Part shown: positions 18,657 through 26,867 of the stretch, in pieces
Position numbering within the stretch: the stretch's first letter is position 1
How the letters are laid out: the number at the start of each line of letters is the position of its first letter
NCBI GenBank assembly: GCA_030431525.1
Contig: JAUIJC010000013.1
Location: forward strand, 1 to 64,000
Direction: 5' to 3'
DNA: 64,000 nt
Source: Bacteroidia bacterium
GTDB lineage: Bacteria > Bacteroidota > Bacteroidia > Cytophagales > JAAEPT01
Notes under the pieces: generated by a model
Told to the model about the DNA's origin: nothing
Databases searched by the model: none
What the model saw: only the letters and a program-made list of their open reading frames with translations
Program-made: the position numbers and the translations under genes

Positions 18657-19859
18657 TTAGTTGATCACTGGTGAGGAACCACCGCCGGAGCTTCCGCCAG
18701 ATGGCTTTTTGTCCTCTTCCTTGCCAAAGTCAAACAACAATGAGAAACGAACAGTGTCTTGTAATGGGTGGTTACGAGCAGTTGGAATCAAATAGGCGAA
18801 GTCAACACCAAAGGCGTTATAACGAATGCCTGCACCCAATGAGATGAACTGGCGGTTGCCTTTATTTTTGCTCTCGTAGAAGTAACCTGCACGAGCAGCG
18901 AACAAGTCAGCGTACCAATATTCCAGACCAGTGCTGATGGTGATTTCCTGCATCTCCTCGCTAAATCCACCAGGTGCATCTGTAAAGGAGGAAACAACCC
19001 CACCCAATGGGCTTTTCTCTGAGTCAGTTCCAGTAGTAGGAACCATCAACTTGTTGAAGTCCAACAAGAAAGTAACACGGTTGTATTGGTCAATTTCAGT
19101 ACCCAAAGATCCACCGATTCGGAGGTTTGCTGGGATATACTCCCCGTCAGAGTCATCTGTGTATTTCAACGTTCCACCGATGTTTGAAAGGTTAATACCC
19201 AAGGCAGGGGTGAACTGACGACCGAACCAAATGACTTTGTCCTTTTTCCAGAAGGCAGAAATGTCTGCCGCCACGGTACGACCAGGTTGGGTCTGTACTC
19301 CAGTGTTTGGAAGGGCTACACCTTGCGTCAAGTTGGAGTTGATAAATCTCAATCCAACGCCCAAGCTAAATGATTTGCTAAGTTGCTGTGCGAAATAGGC
19401 AGAAAGAGCGTATTCACGTGGGTTTTTTACCCCTAAGCTGTTACCACTTTCATCACGGAAATCAATTTCTCCAAGGTTAAAGTAGTACATCGATACAGCG
19501 ACCGTCTGCTTATCATTAAGCTGATAATAGCCTGTCAAGTACGAAAGCCACATGTCTTTTACCAATTGGTGTAACCAAGGGGTGTAGGACAGGGATGCAC
19601 TGATTTTCTTTTCGGCAAAGGCCAAACGAGCAGCGTTCCAATAAGTGGCATTTGCATCTGCGTCCGGAAGGGCAACTCCGGCGTCACCCAAGGCGCCACT
19701 GCGTGAATCAGGGGCGATATTCAGGAAGGGTACAGATGTGACAATGATATTATTACCGGTTTGTCCGGCAATTGAGGAGTCTAACTGAATTTGAGCCCAA
19801 CTCGAAAAAGGGATGAAAAACGTCAGGCAAAACAAGACGTGTTGAAATCTCAGGTTCAT
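18657..19859 (-). CDS. porV: PorV, T9SS outer-membrane shuttle protein (LptO)
   Basis: 400 residues from the ATG at 19859, the start of the signal peptide MNLRFQHVLFCLTFFIPFSS. It has the PorV/FadL-like barrel pattern: the N-terminal VPFLNIAPDSRSGALGDAGV, ATYWNAARLAF, and repeated amphipathic strands. In the T9SS, PorV carries cargo from the translocon to the attachment complex and works with the sortase PorU. It lies 86 bp downstream of porU on the same strand, matching the known porU-porV order. The very C-terminus is Gly/Ser-rich (KKPSGGSSGGGSSPVIN), an unusual but harmless tail. Confidence 0.93.
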   Translation of the reverse strand: MNLRFQHVLFCLTFFIPFSSWAQIQLDSSIAGQTGNNIIVTSVPFLNIAPDSRSGALGDAGVALPDADANATYWNAARLAFAEKKISASLSYTPWLHQLVKDMWLSYLTGYYQLNDKQTVAVSMYYFNLGEIDFRDESGNSLGVKNPREYALSAYFAQQLSKSFSLGVGLRFINSNLTQGVALPNTGVQTQPGRTVAADISAFWKKDKVIWFGRQFTPALGINLSNIGGTLKYTDDSDGEYIPANLRIGGSLGTEIDQYNRVTFLLDFNKLMVPTTGTDSEKSPLGGVVSSFTDAPGGFSEEMQEITISTGLEYWYADLFAARAGYFYESKNKGNRQFISLGAGIRYNAFGVDFAYLIPTARNHPLQDTVRFSLLFDFGKEEDKKPSGGSSGGGSSPVIN

Positions 19860-19945
19860 ATAGCTAATTGTTCTACAGTGCAAGTTAAGAAAGTCTTGGT
19901 TTATGGTGCGCCTAAAAAGCTGATTCATGGAGTGATGAGTGCTTT

Positions 19946-22900
19946 TTAGTCTCTGGCTTTTACCACTCGAATTGTCTTTTGAGTTTCATAGCCAGTTTCG
20001 GTATTCCACAAGAGAATGGTACAAAGGTAAATGCCACTCGGTAAGGTGTTGCCTTGAAGATCTTCACCGTTCCATTCAAAGGCTAAGACAGAATTTGATT
20101 CTTCGATGGCTGTTGTTCCCGAGAATATCAATTGGCCAGTATTGCTGTAAATGCTCATGGAGCTATTAACATCCTGTCCGCCCATTGGGTGGTCAACATA
20201 AATTGTAGTCGTTTCCACAAATGGGTTCGGACTTCCATAGACCTGTAGTGCCTCACCAATCACAAAGGTGATTTCTTCCTCTGTCGAATTGTTGTGGGTA
20301 TCCCATACTTTCAGACGAAGCGTATGGACGCCATCGGCCAACTCAGGGAGTTGATAACGAATCGTACCTCGCTTATAACTGTCCTGCTCGGCTTGGTAGA
20401 AATCATTCAACACAAAGAGCAGGGCTGGATCGTCATCAATCATGACGGTGATTTCATGACCAATGCCCGTTGTGGCAATGTTGATACCACTGGAATCAGA
20501 CAGTCGTGCTAACAGCAATGGGGCAGAATTGACGATTCCGCCGTTCTGGAAACTGTAATCATCCAAAAATAATTCGGCGCTTGGAGGGTCATTATCTGGA
20601 GTGGCAGTATATGAACCGCCAATTGTGATCTCATTGGCATGTCCACTGGCATCTCTTAGGCCATCGTCTTCTTTGGCATAGAGACTAATTTTTCCGTTAC
20701 CAAACTGGTAGTTGATGTCTTTGGGTACCACAAAGGAAAAGGTGAATTTTCCGTTGTTGACAGTTGCCTGTCCCCCATAGATCATGTTCTCACGAGCGTT
20801 GAAGGCGAAAGGCTTGTCCACGCTACCAAAGCTGGACAGTCTGCTTACCTTTTCGAAGATGGTCGCCTCTAAGATCCCATTGAAGTCTGAAATAATGCTG
20901 TTGTCCCATCCCTGAATTTCCCCTGAAATAGTCACTTCCTGCAAGGCACGTAGGGTATCAGTGGTCGCAAGACTGTCTGCTCTTCCGTTTACCTCCGTGA
21001 TAACTGCTTGAAGCTTTGGATAGGCCAAGGCCAAGGAAGGATCACCTAAAAGGGAGAAGTTGCGGTTGAATACGCTGTCAAAACTATTGTTTTTGGTGCC
21101 ACGTATCACATCGCCTAAGCGAGGCCATTCTCCATCGGTGTCCTGTTTGAAGATTTGTTCGTAGAAGGCCTTATTCAATTTGAAGTTTGAAGAGGAGTAA
21201 ACTGGACGGGTTGTGGTTAAGAGTGCAATGGCACCTCCATCAGGTTTTAAGAAGGAAATTTCAGCGCCCGATGAACGCTCTGGGTCGTCATAACGTCCAA
21301 ATTCGCAAGTAGCCGTTACGAATAGGGGCATGGTGTTCTTGTTGGACCAAGATTCGATTTGGTTGATTGTAAGCCCACGTTCTTGCATCCAGCCCGTTTC
21401 CCCACCATGGCCAGTGTAATTTATCAAAAGGGCACCTTTGGCCACTTGGTCATCCAAGGCCTGAACAAAGGTGGGTGAGCTTTCGCCGGAGGCGCTTGAG
21501 ATCTGCTCAAAGGCATCCAAGTAAAGTTTTCTTGGGTTGAAGCTTTTGTAGTTAGTATCCACAAAAATGGCTTGCTGGTCAGCTTGGGAGATGTGGCTAT
21601 TCCCGTCGCCATCATCCGCCACAAAGCAGACGTCATTGCGCCAAGCACCAAATGTGCTGCTATTGGTAACGTATCGTTTGATCTTGTCAACAGCATCTTG
21701 TGCCTCCTGCGTTGTTTTTACAGGGAAGCGGCCTACGCCGATGTCTGAAGTTTGGTTGCCAGAAGAAGATTCCACCCAATGACCTTCGCCATCTTCCAAG
21801 AAACTATAGTAGTCATCGGAAGAGTAGGTCAGCACATTGTTCAAGGATTGTCTTGACTCGTAAACAGGGATGAAGTTGGTGTTGTTGGTGGAGCGATTTT
21901 TATAATCATAAGAAGCATCTCCAAACAATAATAGGTAACGCAGCCTTTGGTTGGCATCGCCACGGTCATAGAGCATTTTGGCAAAATCTCGGATGGCGCT
22001 GATGTCTTGGGCACCTGAGGAGAACTCGTTGTAAATGGTATATACATCGACAACTTCAACGGTGAATCCATCCACAGAACGTTTGAATGCCGCCAATTCC
22101 TCGGCTTGGGCACTGAAGTTAGGATGAGTGACAATCAGCAAGTCCGGAGAGCTGCTCATGCCATGCAGGTTTTGGTTAGCAACCCTTCCCAATGGCGTTG
22201 GTAATGGCAATCCTGAAACACTGAAGGCGATATAGCGATTCAGAGAAGAAGTGCTGTCTGAGAAGCTTACTACCCCGCTTTTTGTAAAGGGAAGTGCTTG
22301 CGGATACAAGGAATGGCTGATGTCCCAAACCCCTGTAATGGCCGCTCCATTGTCAATACTGAATCGGGAAACACTATTGTTAGTGCTGTTGACCGAGGAG
22401 AAAATGGTTTGGCTGCCATAGAGTTTCAGTTCCCGCTCAAAGTTTAAACCGATGGAATTGAGGTAGCCAGCCGCTTTCGTGTTTCCGCCATTGTCATAGG
22501 AGATTTGAAGGCTTAATGCGTTTCCTATTTGGCTGGCGTCAATTTGGAAAATGTTGTTTCGCTCAACGCCTTTGTTGCCGTATTGTGCGCCAGTACTACC
22601 GCTAAGGGTAACTGTTCCCAAACTATTGTTGTTGGCTTTGAGGGTGAAGGTATTTTTTGATCCCTCGTTCAAGGCCATCAAAATGGTCTGAATACTCAAT
22701 TGGCTGGAGGAGACAATACCGGTCAAGTCAAAATTGAAGTTGCGGTTTGTTGTGAATTTGAACTCCTCGCCATACCATTCCCGACCTGAGATCAAGACAT
22801 TGACAAGGTCTTTTTCATAAGGAATGTAATCGTTGAAGGTGGTAATGGTTTCCGTGGCTCCGCTGACCGTAGGTTTTGTGTCAATGCGCAATCCTGCAGA

Positions 22901-23356
22901 TTGTCCAACTGTCAGGAAATAGTAAGTCGTGTCTGAATAGAGGTTCGTTTCATGCGAGAACCAAGCGCCACTGGCAGCGTCCTTGTTGTAGGAAACAGGA
23001 TGCGGTGCGCTGCCATAAAACAGAATGTAATCTCCGTTGTCAAAGCTGCCATCATTTTCTCCCTCCACATAAATGGCATTTTCCTCAAGGTCATCGTAGC
23101 GGAAAGCGCTTGAGTTTTGAGGCAGCATGCCACTGCCATTCCCATAGAGCTTGATGTTCTTTGGGTTGATGGAAGCTGCGTTTACTCCAAGGCTTTGCAA
23201 AAAGTTGCGGTCAATTTTGAAAACACCTTCGCTGGTGATTCCGATTTTGTACCAATCGCCCTCGCTCAACACAGACTTAGTCGTCTGCCCCAAGGTGATG
23301 GAGAGCGTCCCTAAAAAAAGTCCAAAAGAAAATAATGCCTTCATTAGTTTTCGCAT
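19946..23356 (-). CDS. porU: PorU, T9SS sortase (C25 gingipain-like cysteine peptidase)
   Basis: About 1136 residues from the ATG at 23356 (MRKLMKALFSFGLFLG signal peptide). The C25 peptidase domain holds the catalytic His in NYTGHGGETGW (about residue 650) and the catalytic Cys in TATCEFGRYDDP (about residue 684). The C-terminus has its own sorting-domain-like sequence (YGSPNPFVETTTIYVDH ... RVVKARD). PorU cleaves the sorting domain of T9SS cargo and attaches the cargo to anionic lipopolysaccharide. It is followed by porV, and probably belongs to the leftward run that starts at 25571. Confidence 0.94.
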   Translation of the reverse strand: MRKLMKALFSFGLFLGTLSITLGQTTKSVLSEGDWYKIGITSEGVFKIDRNFLQSLGVNAASINPKNIKLYGNGSGMLPQNSSAFRYDDLEENAIYVEGENDGSFDNGDYILFYGSAPHPVSYNKDAASGAWFSHETNLYSDTTYYFLTVGQSAGLRIDTKPTVSGATETITTFNDYIPYEKDLVNVLISGREWYGEEFKFTTNRNFNFDLTGIVSSSQLSIQTILMALNEGSKNTFTLKANNNSLGTVTLSGSTGAQYGNKGVERNNIFQIDASQIGNALSLQISYDNGGNTKAAGYLNSIGLNFERELKLYGSQTIFSSVNSTNNSVSRFSIDNGAAITGVWDISHSLYPQALPFTKSGVVSFSDSTSSLNRYIAFSVSGLPLPTPLGRVANQNLHGMSSSPDLLIVTHPNFSAQAEELAAFKRSVDGFTVEVVDVYTIYNEFSSGAQDISAIRDFAKMLYDRGDANQRLRYLLLFGDASYDYKNRSTNNTNFIPVYESRQSLNNVLTYSSDDYYSFLEDGEGHWVESSSGNQTSDIGVGRFPVKTTQEAQDAVDKIKRYVTNSSTFGAWRNDVCFVADDGDGNSHISQADQQAIFVDTNYKSFNPRKLYLDAFEQISSASGESSPTFVQALDDQVAKGALLINYTGHGGETGWMQERGLTINQIESWSNKNTMPLFVTATCEFGRYDDPERSSGAEISFLKPDGGAIALLTTTRPVYSSSNFKLNKAFYEQIFKQDTDGEWPRLGDVIRGTKNNSFDSVFNRNFSLLGDPSLALAYPKLQAVITEVNGRADSLATTDTLRALQEVTISGEIQGWDNSIISDFNGILEATIFEKVSRLSSFGSVDKPFAFNARENMIYGGQATVNNGKFTFSFVVPKDINYQFGNGKISLYAKEDDGLRDASGHANEITIGGSYTATPDNDPPSAELFLDDYSFQNGGIVNSAPLLLARLSDSSGINIATTGIGHEITVMIDDDPALLFVLNDFYQAEQDSYKRGTIRYQLPELADGVHTLRLKVWDTHNNSTEEEITFVIGEALQVYGSPNPFVETTTIYVDHPMGGQDVNSSMSIYSNTGQLIFSGTTAIEESNSVLAFEWNGEDLQGNTLPSGIYLCTILLWNTETGYETQKTIRVVKARD

Positions 23357-23473
23357 AATGCAAAGGTTGGGGATGGAAAACCTCAATCGAAACAAGGTGT
23401 CGGCGCCATTGGTTCCATACCAAGGCCGCTAACGGGGGCAGCTTTGGTTTATTGTATGGAGCCGGATATTTTT

Positions 23474-24193
23474 TTAGCTGTTTGCTGTCCTTTTGGTATT
23501 GAGGACCGAAAGAAGGACGTAAAACAGGATGATAAATGGCACGGCGGCGAATTTTAGTCCAATGAGTAATGCCAAGGAGCCGACAATAAGAGCGTATCTG
23601 GCCTTGTTATTTGCCAAGGAGAAATCCTTGAATTTTAGGGCGAGTAATGGCAGCTCGGCTACCAATAGATACGACATTACGGTTGTTACGATGCCCAAAA
23701 CTTTTGGGTTAGCCAGCCAAGTTGCCGCCAATTCCTGATTGTCCATGATGATGGGCAGGGAAGCGATGAAGATGGCGTTGGCAGGAGTAGGAAGCCCGAT
23801 GAAGCTGTCAGACTGACGAGTGTCCACATTGAACTTGGCCAGTCGCAATCCGGAGAATACGGGAATCAAGAAGGCCAAGTAGGGGAAGTAATTGTTGCTC
23901 AATAATCCGGTGCAAACCCCTGGAGCGCAGGCTGCTGCCTTCATCATCTGGAACATAATAATCCCCGGAAGAACGCCAAAGGTAACCATATCGGCCAGTG
24001 AGTCGAGCTCCTTGCCAATTGGTGAGCTTACCTTCAGTATACGGGCGGCAAACCCGTCGAAGAAATCAAGAACCAAGGAGGCAATGGTAAAGTAGGCAGC
24101 CATATAGAAATCACCTTCAAAGGCGAAGACGATGCCCACTACGCCGCAGAAAAGGTTGCAGCAGGTAATGAAATTTGGGATGTGTTTTTTCAT
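23474..24193 (-). CDS. pssA: PssA, CDP-diacylglycerol-serine O-phosphatidyltransferase
   Basis: 239 residues, a polytopic inner-membrane CDP-alcohol phosphatidyltransferase. The signature DG(x2)AR(x8)G(x3)D(x3)D is complete in DFFDGFAARILKVS...GKELDSLAD. The N-terminus, PNFITCCNLFCGVVGIVFA, is typical of type II PssA. It makes phosphatidylserine, the precursor of phosphatidylethanolamine. It is flanked at short distance by same-strand genes: 34 bp downstream of the membrane protein gene and 117 bp upstream of porU. Confidence 0.93.
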   Translation of the reverse strand: MKKHIPNFITCCNLFCGVVGIVFAFEGDFYMAAYFTIASLVLDFFDGFAARILKVSSPIGKELDSLADMVTFGVLPGIIMFQMMKAAACAPGVCTGLLSNNYFPYLAFLIPVFSGLRLAKFNVDTRQSDSFIGLPTPANAIFIASLPIIMDNQELAATWLANPKVLGIVTTVMSYLLVAELPLLALKFKDFSLANNKARYALIVGSLALLIGLKFAAVPFIILFYVLLSVLNTKRTANS

Positions 24194-24227
24194 TTGATAA
24201 GATGTGGGGGATGTCCCTATTTATTTT

Positions 24228-24905
24228 TTAAATGAGGTCGAGAAGATAAAGGACGTTCATATTGTAAGCATAGGATATGAAAAATATCACAATGCCAACT
24301 ATGGTAATGGCTTTGGCGTGGGCTCGTGAGTAATCATCATAATAGGGGACTAAATCCCCATTGGGCAGGGTAGTTTTCTTGGTTAAAATGTAAAGGCCAA
24401 TAACGACGCTGATGAGGCCATGAGCCAAAAGGGCTAGATAGGCAACAATGAGCCACGTTTTGCCTACAGGCTGTTCTGTTTTTAACTTTTCTACCCGCTC
24501 TTCCTGAAGTTCCTGGATGTCTTTCTGTCTAAGCTCGATGCCCCGCTCTTTTAGGATGAGAGTGGCCAACTCTACGTCAAACGCGTTCCATTCGTCTTGC
24601 TTCTGGATGACCTCCAATAATTCATCATCATTAAAGCTCAACAAATAGTGGTCGCTGTCTATTTCCGCGTGTTTAAGTTCTTCTTTGGCTGTTTGGTGAA
24701 GAATTTTTTGAGCTTTTTCCCAATTCGTTTTTTCAATGAGTAATGCCCATTGTTGAAGGTGCTTCCCTCCAAAAATACCTTCGTCGAAAATGGTGGATTT
24801 CACCTCGTTGACGATACAAGGCACTTTGTGTTGCCTCAACAGGTCGGCCTGTTGTTCCGCTTCCTCCTCCGAATAGAAGTTTAGAAATGGGGTGAATTTT
24901 TCCAT
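24228..24905 (-). CDS. DUF2007-like membrane protein of unknown function
   Basis: 225 residues. The N-terminal 75 residues (FLNFYSEEEAEQQADLLRQHKVPCIV ... GGKHLQQWALLIEKTNWEKAQKIL) resemble the DUF2007 putative signal-transducing domain. A charged helical middle part follows (to about residue 140), then two or three membrane helices (WLIVAYLALLAHGLISVVIG, ITIVGIVIFFISYAY). The topology suggests a cytoplasmic domain tethered to the inner membrane. It lies 24 bp after the metallo-hydrolase gene and 34 bp before pssA, so co-transcription is likely. Confidence 0.65.
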   Translation of the reverse strand: MEKFTPFLNFYSEEEAEQQADLLRQHKVPCIVNEVKSTIFDEGIFGGKHLQQWALLIEKTNWEKAQKILHQTAKEELKHAEIDSDHYLLSFNDDELLEVIQKQDEWNAFDVELATLILKERGIELRQKDIQELQEERVEKLKTEQPVGKTWLIVAYLALLAHGLISVVIGLYILTKKTTLPNGDLVPYYDDYSRAHAKAITIVGIVIFFISYAYNMNVLYLLDLI

Positions 24906-24929
24906 ATCAAAAAAAAGTCTGCGTGGCTT

Positions 24930-25571
24930 TTAACCTCGAACAAACATGTTGTTCTCCTTTTCAAAGCCGATGGTGGTTTCGGGTCCATGGCCAGGATAGA
25001 CCACTGTTTCGTCCGGAAGGGTATAGCATTGTTCTCTAATGCTTTTCACTAAGGTGTCCATATCGCCGCCAGGCAGGTCTGTACGGCCAATGCTTTGGCG
25101 GAACAAAACGTCCCCACCAATCAAGAAACCTTGGTCTTTGTGATAAAAGGCAACGTGTCCAGGAGCGTGCCCTGGCACGAACAGGATATCCAATTCGGTG
25201 TCCCCAAATGTGATTTTTTGTCCCTCTTCCAAAAAGCCGTCAGCCTCCGCAGGGGTGTAACCCACGAATCCGTAGCTTGGCCCATAGGCCTGCACGGAGC
25301 GTAGGGTCGCTTCATCCTCTTTGTGGATAAATAGCTTCACTCCAAAGGTGTCCTTCACAAAGGCATTGCCCAATACGTGGTCCACATGGCAGTGGGTGTT
25401 GATAAGCTGGACAACCTTTAGGCCATTGCTCTGTACGAAATTTTTGAGCTCCTCCTGCTCGGAAAGCTCATAGCAACCCGGATCGATGATGACACATTCC
25501 TTAGTGTCGTCATACAACAGGTAGGTGTTTTCGCTGAAGGCATTAAAGGTGAAGGACTGTATATGGACCAT
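24930..25571 (-). CDS. MBL-fold metallo-hydrolase (glyoxalase II-like)
   Basis: 213 residues from the ATG at 25571 (MVHIQSFTFNAFSENTYLLY), where family similarity begins; an upstream open frame is not credible. It has the metal-binding set of the metallo-beta-lactamase fold: THCHVDH, FVPGHAPGH, GGDVLF and YPGHGPET. The short length and the ENTYLLYD start are typical of the glyoxalase II/YcbL-like thioesterase group. The substrate cannot be fixed from sequence. It is the first gene of a leftward run ending in porU-porV, divergent from the FAD oxidoreductase gene. Confidence 0.88.
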   Translation of the reverse strand: MVHIQSFTFNAFSENTYLLYDDTKECVIIDPGCYELSEQEELKNFVQSNGLKVVQLINTHCHVDHVLGNAFVKDTFGVKLFIHKEDEATLRSVQAYGPSYGFVGYTPAEADGFLEEGQKITFGDTELDILFVPGHAPGHVAFYHKDQGFLIGGDVLFRQSIGRTDLPGGDMDTLVKSIREQCYTLPDETVVYPGHGPETTIGFEKENNMFVRG

Positions 25572-25673
25572 AGAGAAATCGTATTTTTGAGGGAATACCC
25601 TCCCAAAGATACAAAAAGGTGGTGCTGGCTGCCATAATTCTTGCCTTAGCTCCCTTTCCAAAAGGAATCCTTT

Positions 25674-26726
25674 ATGTCCTCCTTTCTTATTGCCGGACAA
25701 GGCATTGCCGGCACCGTCCTCGCCCAAACGCTTTTGAACAATGGTCATGAAGTCCTCGTTGTAGACCAACCTGAGGAGTTTTCCTCCTCCAAGGTGGCTG
25801 CAGGCTTGATGAATCCCATTACGGGCAGGCGTGTGGTGAAAACTTGGCGGGCTGATGAATTGTTCCCATTCGCCAAGGATTTTTACCGTGAAATGGAGCA
25901 AGGTTTGGGGCTATCATTCCTGAATGAAATGCCGATTTACAAGCCGTTTTTGGACATTGAGCAGCAAAATGATTTGTTGGGAAAGGCGGCCGATGAGCGC
26001 TTCAAAGTTTACCTTGACACGGCTCCTGAGGATAAAGCTTATGAATCCTTTCTCCATAATGAGTTTGGAGGTGTGGAGATTCTGCAAGGCGGATTCATCA
26101 ACACAAAGACTTTTCTTGGGGGATTTCGGTCTTGGTTGATGGAAAGAGGCGCCTTCGAAGAAGGTCGTGTTGATTTCAATGAGTTACGACAAGAGGGAGA
26201 GCAGGTCTTTTGGAAAGAAAGGGCCTTTGACTACGTCTTTTGTTGCGAAGGTCATCATGCCACTGAAAATCCATATTTTGGTGAACTACCGTTGGTTCCC
26301 AACAAAGGAGAGACCTTGGTGGTAAAGATTCAGGGCCTTCCACAGAACAAAATTCTCAATCGTGGGTTTTATATGGTGCCTTGTGGGGATGAATGTTTCA
26401 TCGTGGGAGCCACGCACCAGAATATTGCAGACACCACGCCCACGGAAGAGGGCCGAAAGCGGCTTTGTGAAAAGCTCGATGGTCTATTGAAGGTTCCCTA
26501 TACTATAATTGAACAAAAAGCGGCGGTTCGGCCAACCGTCAAGGACCGCAGACCGTTAATAGGTATGCACCCTCGGCATTCCCGTGTGGGCATCTTCAAC
26601 GGTTTGGGGACTAAAGGCATTACACTTGGTCCTTTCTTCGCCAAACAGTTGCATGATTGTCTGATTTTTGGCGGAAAGCTGGATGCTGAGGTCGATGTCC
26701 AACGCTTTTTTTCAGTGATCAGTTAA
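25674..26726 (+). CDS. FAD-dependent oxidoreductase of the DAO family
   Basis: 350 residues. N-terminal dinucleotide-binding motif FLIAGQGIAGTVLAQTLL (GxGxxG), then VVDQPEEFSSSKVAAGLMNPITGRR, a pattern of glycine/D-amino-acid oxidase (DAO) relatives; C-terminal FNGLGTKGITLGPFFAKQL closes the FAD site. Substrate unknown. The last codons (FSVIS and the TAA stop) are encoded by heptamer units of the adjoining repeat array, which implies that the 3-prime end of the gene was overwritten or extended by it. Confidence 0.85.
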   Translation: MSSFLIAGQGIAGTVLAQTLLNNGHEVLVVDQPEEFSSSKVAAGLMNPITGRRVVKTWRADELFPFAKDFYREMEQGLGLSFLNEMPIYKPFLDIEQQNDLLGKAADERFKVYLDTAPEDKAYESFLHNEFGGVEILQGGFINTKTFLGGFRSWLMERGAFEEGRVDFNELRQEGEQVFWKERAFDYVFCCEGHHATENPYFGELPLVPNKGETLVVKIQGLPQNKILNRGFYMVPCGDECFIVGATHQNIADTTPTEEGRKRLCEKLDGLLKVPYTIIEQKAAVRPTVKDRRPLIGMHPRHSRVGIFNGLGTKGITLGPFFAKQLHDCLIFGGKLDAEVDVQRFFSVIS

Positions 26727-26860
26727 CAATTATCAGTTATCGGTTAACAGTGATCAGTTATCACAAGCATGTTGTGGAATTCATTCCTCCTTTGCCATCA
26801 TGGATAACTGTTAACTGCTACCTGCTAACCGTTAACTGCTAGCTGCTAACTGTTAACTGA
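26713..26860. repeat. Inverted pair of degenerate heptamer arrays
   Basis: Left arm 26713-26761: seven contiguous 7-bp units of the type CAGTTAT/CAGTTAA/CAGTGAT. Right arm 26804-26859: eight units of the type TTAACTG/CTAACTG/CTACCTG, which is the reverse complement of the left unit. The arms are separated by about 42 bp of unrelated sequence and could fold into a long imperfect hairpin. The left arm includes the last codons and stop of the upstream gene; the right arm ends 8 bp before the next ATG. Confidence 0.92.
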
Positions 26861-26867
26861 CAACGCT

